A stretch of DNA of 64,000 nt from Nisaea sediminum (lineage in GTDB: Bacteria; Pseudomonadota; Alphaproteobacteria; Thalassobaculales; Thalassobaculaceae): contig NZ_JACZCQ010000003.1 of the NCBI RefSeq assembly GCF_014904705.1, positions 781,014 through 845,013 of the forward strand, written 5' to 3'. Positions within the stretch are counted from its first letter, which is position 1, and each line of letters opens with the position of its first letter. The notes beneath the pieces are model-generated. The model did not search any database. It saw only the letters and a program-made list of their open reading frames with translations, and was not told where the DNA came from. Of this stretch, positions 8,940 to 19,328 are shown piece by piece. The position numbers and the translations under genes are program-made.

Positions 8940-10396
8940 CACGCGCTCAGCCTTGCAAGCGTTTCCCCGCCGGAGGTTTCGAGGAAGAAGCGCAGCAGCA
9001 GGTTGGCCGCGACCTTGGAGCGGTAGTCGGCAGAGGCCCGCCAGTCGGAAAGCGGCGTGAAATCCTCGGCCATCGCCGCCATCGCCGCCCGCACGCTTGT
9101 CTCGTTCCAGGGCTGGCCGAGGAGCGCCGCCTCCGTCTTCTCCGCCCGTTTCGGCGTCGCCGCCATGCCGCCGAAGGCAAGCCGGGCCGATGTCACCGTT
9201 CCGCCATCGAGCGCAACGGAGAAGGCGCCGCAGACCGCCGAGATATCCTCGTCGCGCCGCTTCGAGACCTTGTAGGCGGCGTTCAGCGTGCCCGGCGCCG
9301 GGAGCGGGATGCGCACGCTCTCGACGAACTCGTCCGGTACCCGGTCCTGCTTGCCGTAATCGATGAAGAAGGCCTCGAGCGGGATGGTGCGCCGCTTGCT
9401 GCCGCGCCGGAGCATCAATTGGGCGCCGAGCGCGATCAGGGCGGGCGGCGTGTCGCCAATGGGAGAGCCGTTGGCGATATTGCCGCCGATCGTGCCCATA
9501 TTGCGCACCTGCCAGCCGCCGATCCGGTCCCAGAACTCGGCCAGATGCGGGAAATGCTCCGCGATCATTGCCGTGCTCTCGCTGTAGGTGACGCCGGCGC
9601 CGAGGAAGAGCGCGTCTTCGCCGACGCTGATCCGTTTCAGGTCCGCGATATGTCCTATGAAGACAGCCGGAGAGATGTCCTTCATGTGCTTGGTGATCCA
9701 GAGCCCGACATCGGTCGAGCCCGCCACCATGGTCGCATTGCCGACCTCGAGCAGAACCCGCGCGAGATCGTCCGCGTCGGCCGGCAGGATCGCCGTGCTG
9801 CCGCCACGCGAGACGACGACCCGCGCACCGTCGTCCATCTCCGCCAGTTTCGCCGTTACGGCCTCGCGCTGCGCCATCAACGGATCGTCGGCCACTTTCC
9901 CGCGTCCGGCCGCGTCCAGCGCCGCGCGGACAATCGGAGCATAGCCGGTGCAACGGCAGAGATTGCCCTGCAGCGCGGTCTCCACTGCCTCGACCGAGCC
10001 GCAGCCGCCCTCCATCCAGAGCGCGTAGAGCGACATCACGATGCCCGGCGTGCAGAAGCCGCACTGGCTGCCGTGATGCTCCACCATCGCCTGCTGGACG
10101 GCATGCAGCCCGCCTTCGGGAGCGCGGAGATATTCCACTGTCACCACGTGGCAGAGATCGACCGAGGCGAGCAGACGGATGCAGGCATTCACCGTCTCGT
10201 ATTTCAGCCCGTCCGAGGTCCGGCGCCCGACCAGCACGGTGCAGGCGCCGCAATCGCCTTCGGCACAGCCTTCCTTGGTGCCGCGCAGGCGCTGCTCAAG
10301 ACGGAGGTGGTCGAGCAGCGTGTCCCCGGCGCCAACGGTGGAAAGCCGCACCTCGCGGTCGTTCAGCAGGAACCGGATCTCGCCGCGCGCCGACAT
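8939..10396 (-). CDS. xdhA: Xanthine dehydrogenase, iron-sulfur and FAD subunit
   Basis: 485 residues. The first ferredoxin-type 2Fe-2S cluster uses C44, C49, C52 and C72; the second uses C112, C115, C147 and C149 (CGFCTPG and CRCTGY). The FAD domain follows (MVAGSTDVGLW, then MGTIGGNIANGSPIGD). Electrons pass from the molybdenum site in XdhB through these clusters to FAD and NAD. It lies 3 bp downstream of the uraH stop, and its own stop overlaps xdhB by one base, so uraH-xdhA-xdhB-xdhC-ABC is very probably one operon. Confidence 0.96.
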   Translation of the reverse strand: MSARGEIRFLLNDREVRLSTVGAGDTLLDHLRLEQRLRGTKEGCAEGDCGACTVLVGRRTSDGLKYETVNACIRLLASVDLCHVVTVEYLRAPEGGLHAVQQAMVEHHGSQCGFCTPGIVMSLYALWMEGGCGSVEAVETALQGNLCRCTGYAPIVRAALDAAGRGKVADDPLMAQREAVTAKLAEMDDGARVVVSRGGSTAILPADADDLARVLLEVGNATMVAGSTDVGLWITKHMKDISPAVFIGHIADLKRISVGEDALFLGAGVTYSESTAMIAEHFPHLAEFWDRIGGWQVRNMGTIGGNIANGSPIGDTPPALIALGAQLMLRRGSKRRTIPLEAFFIDYGKQDRVPDEFVESVRIPLPAPGTLNAAYKVSKRRDEDISAVCGAFSVALDGGTVTSARLAFGGMAATPKRAEKTEAALLGQPWNETSVRAAMAAMAEDFTPLSDWRASADYRSKVAANLLLRFFLETSGGETLARLSA

Positions 10397-10399
10397 TTC

Positions 10400-10759
10400 T
10401 CAGCTTCCCCGGTAGGTCGCGTAGCCGTAGGGAGAGAGCAGCAGCGGAACATGGAAATGCTGGGAGGCATCGGCGATGCCGAAACGGAGCGGGATCCGAT
10501 CGAGAAAGAGGATCTCGCCCGAGACATGGCCTGCCCGGCGCAGATAGTCGCCGGCATCGAAGACCAGCTCATACTGTCCCTCGGTGAAGCTGTCCCCACT
10601 CGCCATCGGCGCATCGGTGCGGCCGTCATCGTTCGTGACCGTCGAGGAGATCAGCTCGCGCGCCTCGCCGTTAAGGCGGTAGAGCGCGATCTTCAGCCCC
10701 GCCGCGGGTGTCCCGGCGGCCTGATCCAGCACATGCGTTGTCAGACGTCCCGACGCCAT
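10400..10759 (-). CDS. uraH: 5-hydroxyisourate hydrolase (transthyretin-like)
   Basis: 119 residues with both family hallmarks: TTHVLD at residues 7-12 and the C-terminal [17 protein letters not shown]. It hydrolyses 5-hydroxyisourate, the product of PuuD, to OHCU. The ATG at 10759 gives the standard length and has a GAGAG-like ribosome site; upstream in-frame starts add non-homologous residues. It is the first gene of the minus-strand operon and is divergent from the puuE-uraD fusion. Confidence 0.96.
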   Translation of the reverse strand: MASGRLTTHVLDQAAGTPAAGLKIALYRLNGEARELISSTVTNDDGRTDAPMASGDSFTEGQYELVFDAGDYLRRAGHVSGEILFLDRIPLRFGIADASQHFHVPLLLSPYGYATYRGS

Positions 10760-10945
10760 AATCTCTCTGCCCCTGTTCGCTCGGCATGTCCGCACCGGTT
10801 ATTCCCGGCTGCTCTTTGACCGAATTAGATTCTCAAGGAATTGTATATGAAAGGCGCCATGTCATAAGAGTCTTTCAAAATTTTGTTGAATGTCCGCGCG
10901 CGCGTTCTCTGGAACCATGGCGCCCGGTACCAGTGAAGAGGTGGG
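10760..10945. promoter_or_regulatory. Divergent intergenic region uraH-xdh operon / puuE-allE-allA operon
   Basis: This 186-bp gap separates the two arms of the purine locus and should hold both promoters and any shared operator. It is AT-richer than its surroundings between about 10820 and 10895. No confident palindrome was recognised. The right edge carries a GAGGTGGG ribosome site for the puuE fusion. Confidence 0.5.
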
Positions 10946-12360
10946 ATGATGGGGGACTATCCGCGCGACCTCGAAGGCTACGGCCCGAACGCGCCCGATG
11001 CGGACTGGCCGGGCGGCGCCCGGGTCGCGGTCCAGTTCGTTCTGAACTACGAGGAAGGCGGGGAGAACAACCTGCTGCACGGGGACGAAGCCTCCGAGGC
11101 CTTCCTTTCCGAGATCGTTGGCGCGACCGCGTGGCCGGGTCAGCGCCACTGGAACATGGAATCGATCTACGAATACGGCGCCCGCGCCGGTTTCTGGCGC
11201 CTGCACCGGATGTTCACCGGAGCCGGGATCCCGCTCACCGTCTACGGCGTCGCAACGGCGCTGGCCCGCGGCCCGTCGCAGGTGAAGGCGATGAAGGAGG
11301 CCGGCTGGGAGATCGCCTCGCACGGCCTCAAATGGATCGAGCACAAGGATATGACCGAGGCCGAGGAACTGGCGCAGATCGTCGAGGCGATCCGGCTCCA
11401 TACCGAGGTCACCGGCGAGCCGCCGCGCGGCTGGTATACCGGCCGCTGCTCGATGAACACGGTCGAGCTCGTCGCCGCACACGGCGACTTCGACTACATC
11501 TCCGACAGCTACGCCGACGACCTGCCCTACTGGATGGAAGCGGGCGAGCGCGACCAGCTGATCATCCCCTATACGCTCGACGCCAACGACATGCGCTTCG
11601 CGACGCCGCAGGGCTTCAATACCGGCGAGCAGTTCTTCCAGTATCTGAAGGACAGCTTCGACGCGCTCTACGAGGAGGGCAAGGAAGGGCGCCCGGCGAT
11701 GATGTCGATCGGCCTGCATTGCCGGCTCGCGGGACGGCCGGGCCGGGCGGCGGGCCTGAAGCGCTTCCTAGACTATGCGAAAGCCAGGGACAAAGTCTGG
11801 TTCGCCCGCCGGATCGAGATCGCCGAACACTGGGCGCAGAAGCATCCGCACAAGCGCTTCGAGCGCCCGAGCCGGATGGACAAGACCACCTTCGTCTCCC
11901 GCTTCGGCGGCATCTACGAGAATTCGCCCTGGATCGCCGAGGCCGCCTTCGATCTCGAGCGCGGTCCGGCGCACGACACGGCGACCGGGCTGCATTCCGC
12001 CCTCACCCGCATCTTCCGCTCGGCCAGCCCGGAGCTGCGGCTCGCGGTTCTGAATGCGCATCCGGACCTCGCCGGCAAGCTCGCTCAGGCGAAACGCCTG
12101 ACCACCGAGTCCACCGCCGAACAGGCAAGCGCAGGACTCGATGCGCTGACCGACGAAGAGCGCGCCAGCTTCGAGGATCTGAACCGGCGCTATGTGGAGA
12201 AGCACGGCTTCCCCTTCATCATCGCCGTGCGCGACAACACGAAGGCTAGCATCCTCGCGGCTTTCAAGAAGCGCATCGAGCATGACCGCGCGACCGAAAT
12301 GGCCGAGGCCTGCCGCCAGGTCGAACGCATCACAGAACTCCGACTGAAGGATCTCCTGCC

Positions 12361-12364
<4 letters not shown>
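10946..12364 (+). CDS. Bifunctional allantoinase PuuE / OHCU decarboxylase UraD fusion
   Basis: 472 residues in two domains. Residues 1 to about 305 are the PuuE-type metal-independent allantoinase of the NodB polysaccharide-deacetylase fold (VQFVLNYEEGGENN, IASHGLKWIEH, GWYTGRCSMNT). From about residue 311 the sequence is an OHCU decarboxylase (FVSRFGGIYENSPW, NAHPDLAGKLA, EKHGFPFIIAVRDN). The fusion performs the steps on both sides of allantoin: decarboxylation of OHCU to allantoin and hydrolysis to allantoate. ATG at 10946 follows GAGGTGGG; a second ATG is the next codon. The stop overlaps the next start by ATGA. Confidence 0.95.
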
Positions 12365-13205
<841 letters not shown>

Positions 13206-13209
<4 letters not shown>

Positions 13210-13697
13210 GCCGGACGATCGCCGCGAGGCCGCTTTCCGCGGAGGCGTTTGCCGCCTATGGCGAAGTGCTGGAGGCAGCCGGCGCGCCGGATTACATGAT
13301 CAATGCCGGGCTTTGCGGCCGCTATCACGACCGCGCGCGGCCGGAAACGGATGCGGACGGCTCAGTCACGCTCAGCATCGGCCGGAGCGATGCGGTAACG
13401 CTCCCCCTCACACTGAAAATGATGGAACGGCATCCGGACGGCAGCCAGGCTTTCGTGCCGATGAACGGAACCCGCTTCCTCGTCATCGTCGCGGCGGACG
13501 AAAACGGTGCGCCCGGCAAACCGGAAGCCTTCCTGACGAACGGCGCGCAGGGCATCCAGTACAAGCGGAACTGCTGGCACGGCGTGCTCGCCCCGCTTTC
13601 CGGCCCGGCGGATTTCCTGATCGTCGACAGGATCGGCCCCGGCACCAACCTGGAAGAGCACGACCTCCGGGAGCCCTACATCATCGTCGCGAAGTAA
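13206..13697 (+). CDS. allA: Ureidoglycolate lyase
   Basis: 163 residues. The order PLSAEAFAAYGEVLE, MMERHPDGSQAFVPM and YKRNCWHGVLAPL matches the AllA family. It cleaves ureidoglycolate to glyoxylate and urea, the last step of this branch. The ATG at 13206 overlaps the allE stop (ATGA). It ends the plus-strand purine operon and is followed by a strong hairpin. Confidence 0.93.
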
Positions 13698-13745
13698 GGA
13701 GCGACCGCCTTCAGACGGGGCAGCGCGTCCCCGTGCAAGAACGAA

Positions 13746-13775
13746 CCGCCCGCGCAACCGAAGCGGCGCGGGCGG
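13746..13775. terminator. GC-rich hairpin terminator between allA and the XRE gene
   Basis: CCGCCCGCGC and GCGCGGGCGG form a perfect 10-bp stem with a 10-nt loop, placed between two converging genes. No long T-run follows on either strand, so it may be a weak intrinsic or a Rho-assisted terminator. Confidence 0.65.
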
Positions 13776-13810
13776 CAATATTCTGCTCCCAAGAGGCTGA
13801 TGAAAGCCGC

Positions 13811-14350
13811 CTAGTGATGTTCCTTGTCATGCCCGGGTTCGGCCAGTTCGGACATGGTCCGAACCAAATCGACGATCCGCGTCCGTGCATGCTCCGGCAG
13901 GTCGCCCCAGAGACGCACAAGCTCGTTCGCCTGACGACGCGCCAGCGGAGAGTCCATCTCGACATCGTGGGCGCTGGCAACCGGCGGCGCGATATCCTCG
14001 GCCCCCAGCAGCCGGGCGGGCGATTGTGAAATCGTCTGCTCGTCCATCTCGTCGAAGAAGTAAGACACCGGCGTGTTCAGGACCGATGCGACGTCGAACA
14101 GACGGGACGCACTGATCCGGTTGTCCCCGCGTTCGTATTTCATGTACTGCTGGGACGTCACACCGATCTTCTGCGCGACGATCCGCTGCGTCATTCCCAT
14201 TTCCTTGCGGCGGCGCCGCAGGCGCGCGCCGACGAATACATCGACCGGATTGTTCGCATTTGTCTTGCCCCGATCCGCCGAGTCTTTTTCGGACGCCTGG
14301 CCGGAAGCGTCCGCTGCCTCGTCAATCAGACGATTGGCGGCATTTTTCAT
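13811..14350 (-). CDS. XRE-family helix-turn-helix transcriptional regulator
   Basis: 179 residues. The Cro/CI-type helix-turn-helix spans about residues 42-100 (GARLRRRRKEMGMTQRIVAQKIGVTSQQYMKYE, in pieces), followed by YFFDEM and a charged tail. This layout (N-terminal extension, HTH, short C-terminal tail) is common among alphaproteobacterial XRE regulators. The ATG at 14350 has a GGGGGG-like ribosome site upstream. It is monocistronic and its target is unknown. Confidence 0.88.
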   Translation of the reverse strand: MKNAANRLIDEAADASGQASEKDSADRGKTNANNPVDVFVGARLRRRRKEMGMTQRIVAQKIGVTSQQYMKYERGDNRISASRLFDVASVLNTPVSYFFDEMDEQTISQSPARLLGAEDIAPPVASAHDVEMDSPLARRQANELVRLWGDLPEHARTRIVDLVRTMSELAEPGHDKEHH

Positions 14351-14819
14351 AATCACCCCCCGATCCCTCAAGAGTTCCCTAAACCGAAAATTGCCAAAAC
14401 CCCGAATTACAATGAGGTAAAGACAATAACTTCATCTCTGGTTGAGATACCTGTCCTAAAAGCTTTCTGCTACGCTGAAAAACGCGCCGCCGGACTTTGA
14501 TGCCGCGCTACCGAGACCTGAAGCGGTTCTTGTAATTTCTTGCGTGGCTGGCGTCTAGGTCGTTAACCATACCATGTTGCGCCGGAACGATCAATTTCCA
14601 CGTGGACGTTATAGGTGAATTTTTCGACACCCACGAAACAAATACTATTGGTTGCGCAGATCGCCAGAAAGCTGACATTTGCGCTAAATACGGGCTTCGC
14701 GACCCGCTGCGCCCGTCAAATTGCCATCAACCTTTACGATCTAAAGTTGACCATGGGGCAATAACTTGAAGATTGCATTGTCGAACCCGAAGTCTACTAT
14801 CCGATTGAAAGGAAGCGCC
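14351..14819. other. Intergenic region, 469 bp, no gene seen
   Basis: This divergent gap between the XRE gene and the UbiH-like gene is moderately AT-rich. No open frame with plausible composition, RNA gene or strong inverted repeat was found by eye. It should contain the two promoters; the ribosome site of the UbiH-like gene (GAAAGGAAG) is at its right end. Confidence 0.6.
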
Positions 14820-15941
14820 ATGAAGCTCGATATCGCCGTCATCGGCAACGGTCCCACAGCCCAACTTGCGACCCATGCTCTTCGCGATGCCGGGTTCGAG
14901 GCCGTGATGGTCGGCCCCAGGGCGGACCGGGACACGGACCCGAGAACCACGGCCCTGATGCCCTCCAGTGTTGATTCGCTTGATATCCTGGGCATAGACG
15001 TCCGTTCGAGAGCGACGCCGTTGCTCGATCTCCGGATCGAAACCACGGGCCCGTTCGGCCTGGTGACGGAAAATTTCACGGCAGACGATGCCGGAGAAGA
15101 GTTTCTCGCGCAAAACCTGTTTATCCGCGACCTGATGGCCGTCATTCCGGACGTGCCGGCCGTCGCATCGCATGCCACGGGCGTCTTTCCCGGCGACCGA
15201 AGCGTCCGGATCGAGACCGCGGACGGATCGACGCTCGAAGCGGCCCTCGCCGTCGCCGCCGACGGCCTCCAATCGATTGCCCGGGAAGCCGCCGGCATTG
15301 CCCTGCGCAAGCGCCCGCTCGGCCGCAGTGCGCTCTGTGTCCCGGTGCGCCTCGAACATCCGCACGATAGGCTCTGCATCGAGCGTTATGACGATACCGG
15401 CACGCTGACCCTGATCCCGGTCGCGGAATACGATGCCTCCCTGATCACGATCGCCTCTCCGGATGATATCGGTGCGCTGGCCGCCTGCGACGACGAAACA
15501 ATCGCGCGCAAGTTGTCGCGCCGACAGACCGCCTTCGGGAAGATCGCGTTCAGCGGCGCCAAGGCAGTATTCCCCCTCACTCTCGGCTTCACGCCCCGTC
15601 CGGCGCGCAATCGCGTGGTGGCCATCGGGGAGAGCGCCCACATCGCGCCACCGATCGCCGCACAGGGCTGGAACATGTCGGTACGTGATATCATGACGCT
15701 GACCGAACTGCTGCGCTCGGCGCGGGCGGAGGACCGGGACATCGGATCCGCGGAGACTCTCGCGCGCTATGCGCCGCGGCGGCAGCCGGACGTCGCTGGA
15801 CGGCTTTCGGCGATCGGCGCTCTTGCCGGCGTGGCGACCCGTCCTTACGCGCCTCAGAAACTGCTGCGTCAGGCGGGCCTGATGGCCCTCGGCCGGTTCC
15901 AGGGAGCCAAACGCGGCCTGATGCGCGCCGGCCTCCGGTGA
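14820..15941 (+). CDS. UbiH/Coq6-family FAD-dependent monooxygenase, divergent
   Basis: 373 residues. An N-terminal dinucleotide-binding fold (DIAVIGNGPTAQLAT) is followed by DPRTTALM, a UbiH-type motif, and near residue 270 by VVAIGESAHIAPPIAAQGWN, equivalent to the GD-AH-P-GQG-N FAD-binding motif of ubiquinone hydroxylases. The canonical GD/GN-AAH is changed to GESAH and the protein is a little shorter than typical members. It may hydroxylate the ubiquinone ring or another aromatic. The internal ATG at 14820 with GAAAGGAAG is preferred over an upstream in-frame start. It overlaps the next gene by GTGA. Confidence 0.8.
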   Translation: MKLDIAVIGNGPTAQLATHALRDAGFEAVMVGPRADRDTDPRTTALMPSSVDSLDILGIDVRSRATPLLDLRIETTGPFGLVTENFTADDAGEEFLAQNLFIRDLMAVIPDVPAVASHATGVFPGDRSVRIETADGSTLEAALAVAADGLQSIAREAAGIALRKRPLGRSALCVPVRLEHPHDRLCIERYDDTGTLTLIPVAEYDASLITIASPDDIGALAACDDETIARKLSRRQTAFGKIAFSGAKAVFPLTLGFTPRPARNRVVAIGESAHIAPPIAAQGWNMSVRDIMTLTELLRSARAEDRDIGSAETLARYAPRRQPDVAGRLSAIGALAGVATRPYAPQKLLRQAGLMALGRFQGAKRGLMRAGLR

Positions 15942-16600
15942 GCCGGCTGCGGACAGGCCCCGCAATTGCACTTGTCCTGGCGATCCTCGCCGCAGGCCTC
16001 GCGAGCCTGGGCGCCGGAGCGGCCGAAACCGCACTTCCCCCGCCCCTTGCCCGGCTCAGCTTCGGCATGGCACTGGACGACGCACGCAGCGCCCTGCCGG
16101 ACGCCCAATATCTCGAGGACGGTCTCGACTTCGGCGCGCTGAAAGGTTTGCTGGTCTTGCAGGCCGTCCCGACGCTGGGCTCCAGCTTCCGGATCTATCT
16201 GCAGTTCGACGGGGACACCCGGCTCCGGCAGGTTCTCCTCGAACGGCGCCATGCGGCGGCGACACGCAAGAGCGCCCGCACGGTGCAGGACGCTCTTCTG
16301 CAGCGATATGGAAAGCCCGCGGAAATCTGTATGCCGGTTCATGCGACGCCGGCGGCGGGCCGGATCACATGGCGCACCGAGGACTGGTCCCTGCATCTGG
16401 TCGGGATCGACGATCTCGGGCTCGGCATGCTGACCGAGGATGCCGACCGAAGCGATGCCCTGGAGAACAAGCCGATCGCACGAAGCCGCGATGAACGGTC
16501 CCGCGACCGCCAGCAACGCAGTCTGCCGCGTCGGATCCTGATCAGGATCCACGGGACCGGAGACACACAGCTCCTGCCACCGCCCTGCGGTGCCGGTTAG
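15938..16600 (+). CDS. Hypothetical secreted protein
   Basis: 220 residues starting at GTG, overlapping the UbiH-like stop by GTGA. Residues 1-30 form a signal peptide (positive start, hydrophobic core ALVLAILAAGLASLGA, AxA cleavage region). The mature part is predicted mixed alpha/beta with ARLSFGMALDDARSALPDA near its start, a pattern seen in small periplasmic proteins that begin with an FGMSxDEVR-like segment. The C-terminal 45 residues are rich in Arg and poorly conserved-looking. Function unknown; coupling suggests a link to the upstream monooxygenase. Confidence 0.7.
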   Translation: MSRLRTGPAIALVLAILAAGLASLGAGAAETALPPPLARLSFGMALDDARSALPDAQYLEDGLDFGALKGLLVLQAVPTLGSSFRIYLQFDGDTRLRQVLLERRHAAATRKSARTVQDALLQRYGKPAEICMPVHATPAAGRITWRTEDWSLHLVGIDDLGLGMLTEDADRSDALENKPIARSRDERSRDRQQRSLPRRILIRIHGTGDTQLLPPPCGAG

Positions 16601-16985
16601 CGCATCGGGATCAAGACCTGCACACTGACAGACGAATGCCCGTCAGCGGCGGCGCACCCCGAGAAACGCTCCTGCGACAAAAGGTGAGCTCAACATTGTT
16701 CCAACGCCTGCCGTGCCAAGACATGCAAAAATACTCATCGACAAATCATGAATTCATCGATCACCACAAAGTATACGCGAAATATTATTTACTTTTTGTG
16801 TTTAAAGTACCGAATTGTAAGATCGCACCCTCATTTATCCTTGAATTTTATTTGTCAGAACGATGACAAACAGATCGCCGTTATGTGACAGCGAAAATGC
16901 CCGAGGCGCCGCGCCGGGACCTTGACAGCGGACAGGCCGCGGTGTTCGCTCTGCGCGTCTCGGAAACAGCCGGGTTTTCAAAGGG
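16601..16985. other. Intergenic region, 385 bp, with AT-rich core
   Basis: About 16690-16880 is markedly AT-rich compared with both sides, then GC content recovers before the creatininase-family gene. The 76-codon frame inside it has no coding-like composition or ribosome site and was not called. The region probably holds the promoter for the downstream pair. No repeats or tRNA were seen. Confidence 0.6.
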
Positions 16986-17792
16986 ATGCCTGTCCACATC
17001 TGGGGTCACCTGACGACGGAGGAATTCGCGGCGCTCGATCCGTCGCGCACGCTCGCTCTGCTGCCCGTCGGCGCGACCGAGCAGCACGGCCCGCACCTTC
17101 CCCTGGCAACCGACATCCTGATCACCGAAGCGGTCCTCGCGGCCGCATCTGAACGGGTGCCGGACAACCTCATGCTCCTGATCCTGCCGTCCCAGGCCAT
17201 CGGCCTCAGCCCCGAGCATATGAGTTTTGTCGGCACCCTCACCCAGGCGGCGGAAACCCTGATAGCGTCCTGGACCGAGATCGGCCGCTCCGTTGCCGCC
17301 GCAGGCGTGCGCAAGCTGATCCTTCTAAACAGCCATGGCGGCCAGCCCCAGATCGTCGATATCGTTGCCCAGCGCCTGCGCAGCGAAGCCGGAATGCTGG
17401 CGGTCCGGGCGAACACCTTCCGCTTCGACATTCCGGACGGGATGATCGATCCGGACGAGATGAAACACGGACTGCATGGCGGCCAGATCGAGACCGCTCT
17501 GATGCTGGCGATCGCGCCAGAACTCGTTCGGACGGCCAAGATCGCGGACTTCCCGAACTCCGCCGAAGCCAGGACCGCCAGATCGAAACGGCTCGGACTC
17601 TCCGGAGCTGGCGGTTTCGCCTGGAACGCGGAGGATCTCAATCCGTCCGGCGCGACAGGAGCGGCGAGCCGCGCGACGGCGGATCAGGGTGCCGCCCTGC
17701 TCGCCGCCTACGGACAGCAGCTTGCCGACCTGATCGCGGATGTCGCGGACTGGCCGCTGAGCGACGGCGCCCCGTTCGGCGAACAAAGATGA
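16986..17792 (+). CDS. Creatininase-family amidohydrolase (ArfB/MftE-like)
   Basis: 268 residues. The family metal site is intact: LPVGATEQHGPHLPLATD (residues about 25-42) and LLNSHGGQPQI, with HGGQIETALML further on. The family includes creatininase, the archaeal formamidopyrimidine hydrolase ArfB and mycofactocin MftE. Its stop overlaps the next gene, a RibD-type reductase, and in archaea the ArfB product is the substrate of exactly such a reductase. I therefore favour a formamide or amide hydrolase acting on a pyrimidine or pterin precursor over creatinine degradation. The ATG is preceded directly by AAGGG, unusually close. Confidence 0.85.
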   Translation: MPVHIWGHLTTEEFAALDPSRTLALLPVGATEQHGPHLPLATDILITEAVLAAASERVPDNLMLLILPSQAIGLSPEHMSFVGTLTQAAETLIASWTEIGRSVAAAGVRKLILLNSHGGQPQIVDIVAQRLRSEAGMLAVRANTFRFDIPDGMIDPDEMKHGLHGGQIETALMLAIAPELVRTAKIADFPNSAEARTARSKRLGLSGAGGFAWNAEDLNPSGATGAASRATADQGAALLAAYGQQLADLIADVADWPLSDGAPFGEQR

Positions 17793-18535
17793 GCGGCATC
17801 TGGAGGGAAATCCTCGCCGGGCTCGGAAAGAACACCCCGGAAGACACCGGGGTGGAAGCGCAAGACGTCCCCTGGGAGCTGTATCGCGACCTTGCCGCGG
17901 CCTGCGCGGATCGGCCGACCGTCATCGCACAGATCGGACAGAGCCTCGACGGCCGCATCGCGACCGAGAGCGGACACTCACACTATGTGAACGGACCCGA
18001 GAGCCTCGATCACCTGCATCGGCTCCGGGCCCTCGCCGATGCCGTCGTGGTCGGCGCGACGACCGCGGTACTCGATAATCCGCGCCTGACCACCCGCCGG
18101 GTCCCGGGCCCCAACGCAGTGCGCGTGGTGATCGACACGCAGGGCAGAGTGCCGGCAAGCCATGCCCTGCTGACCGAACCGGACGCGGAAACCCTGCTCG
18201 TTTCAGGCACGCGCCGCGGCAATCTCCCGGAACATTGCGGCATGCTGGACGCCACCGGTCCGGACGGTCGCGCGGACCCGCATCTCCTGCTCGAGGCACT
18301 TCGCGGGCGGGGGCTCAGCACTATCCTGATCGAAGGCGGCGGACAGACGATTTCCCGGTTCCTGTCGGAGAAGCTGATCGACCGGCTGCAGGTCTCGGTC
18401 GCACCGATGATCATCGGCTCGGGCCGGCCGGGACTTGTGCTGCCAGAAATCGAGAAACTCGACGCCGCCCTACGCTTCGAGGCGCGGACCTATCCGCTCG
18501 GCAAGGATACGCTGTTCGACTGCAGGCTCAGCTGA
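17789..18535 (+). CDS. RibD C-terminal-type (diaminopyrimidine/HTP) reductase
   Basis: 248 residues, consisting of the reductase domain without the RibD deaminase. Motifs: GQSLDGRIAT near residue 52, DAVVVGATTAVLDNPRLTTR, and LIEGGGQTISRFL toward the C-terminus. The family reduces the ribosylamino group of 2,5-diaminopyrimidinone intermediates with NADPH, and related members act as dihydrofolate or pteridine reductases. It overlaps the creatininase-family gene by 4 bp and ends 8 bp into the converging methyltransferase gene. Housekeeping riboflavin synthesis would need the deaminase half, so a specialised role is inferred. Confidence 0.87.
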   Translation: MSGIWREILAGLGKNTPEDTGVEAQDVPWELYRDLAAACADRPTVIAQIGQSLDGRIATESGHSHYVNGPESLDHLHRLRALADAVVVGATTAVLDNPRLTTRRVPGPNAVRVVIDTQGRVPASHALLTEPDAETLLVSGTRRGNLPEHCGMLDATGPDGRADPHLLLEALRGRGLSTILIEGGGQTISRFLSEKLIDRLQVSVAPMIIGSGRPGLVLPEIEKLDAALRFEARTYPLGKDTLFDCRLS

Positions 18536-19328
18536 GCGGCACCGCGAACAGGTCCCGATGGCCGACATAGATCCGGGTCTCCGGACGGGCCAGCAGAGCT
18601 GCGCCCCAAGCCGCGATCTCCTCGCGATCGAGCGGCGCGATCTCGCCCGCGGCGGACACCCAGCCCTCGACAAGCTCCCGCGCGCCCGGATCGCCTGCCG
18701 TCAGACTCCAGTCGCTCGCACCCTCCTGCACACGGTAACCTCGCCGGGTCAGGCCGTCGACCATGGCGGCATGTGCGCCCGGGCCGAGCGCGGGACCGAA
18801 GCCCTTGTCGCCGTGCTGGTGATCGTTCACCAGTGCTTCCAGATTCTCCGCCTCCTCGTGATCGCCTTCGATATCGATCCGTCCGTCATAGGTCAGCACC
18901 GCGAGCAGGGCACACCCGCGCGCCGCCACGGCATCGAGGAAGCGATCCATCCATTCCGTCGAAACCAGATCGAAGAGCGCCGAGGCAGTTACCAGATCCG
19001 CATCTTCCAACAGCGGGGAGATATCCGATGCGGCGAGATCGAGGTTCTCCACCGCGATCCGGTCGTCAGTCTTCAGCGCGGCATGGCCGACGGCACGGTC
19101 CAGCAACGCAGCGTCGCTGTCCACCAAACGCCAGTCGCACGGCGTTTTCAGCAACGGCGCCAGATGGCGCTGGTTGTTTCCCGTTCCGGCGCCGAGATCG
19201 AGTATCCGGAGCGGTGCCGACCGAACTCCGGCCCATTGCACCAGCGCGCCCTCGACTTCGGGGCTTCGCGCCGCCCGGTCCCAGACCGCGCGTGCCGCGA
19301 GCCAATCCGCAGAGAACCCGCCGCTCAT
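18528..19328 (-). CDS. Class I SAM-dependent methyltransferase
   Basis: 266 residues. The SAM-binding motif I is ILDLGAGTGNN (around residues 42-52), followed by the acidic motif II in WRLVDSD and VTASALFDLVS as the motif IV region. No specific subfamily is recognised. The ATG overlaps the glycosyltransferase stop (ATGA), so it is the last gene of the minus-strand unit with the dehydrogenase, PTPS-like and glycosyltransferase genes. The substrate is probably the same small molecule. Confidence 0.87.
   Translation of the reverse strand: MSGGFSADWLAARAVWDRAARSPEVEGALVQWAGVRSAPLRILDLGAGTGNNQRHLAPLLKTPCDWRLVDSDAALLDRAVGHAALKTDDRIAVENLDLAASDISPLLEDADLVTASALFDLVSTEWMDRFLDAVAARGCALLAVLTYDGRIDIEGDHEEAENLEALVNDHQHGDKGFGPALGPGAHAAMVDGLTRRGYRVQEGASDWSLTAGDPGARELVEGWVSAAGEIAPLDREEIAAWGAALLARPETRIYVGHRDLFAVPLS

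Noticed and set aside
6597..10253. 1218-codon frame extending xdhB upstream
   Set aside because: The extra part overlaps xdhA, a clear 2Fe-2S/FAD subunit in another frame; xdhB starts at 8939.
16636..16866. 76-codon frame in the AT-rich gap before the creatininase-family gene
   Set aside because: No ribosome site, no coding-like composition and no recognisable motif.
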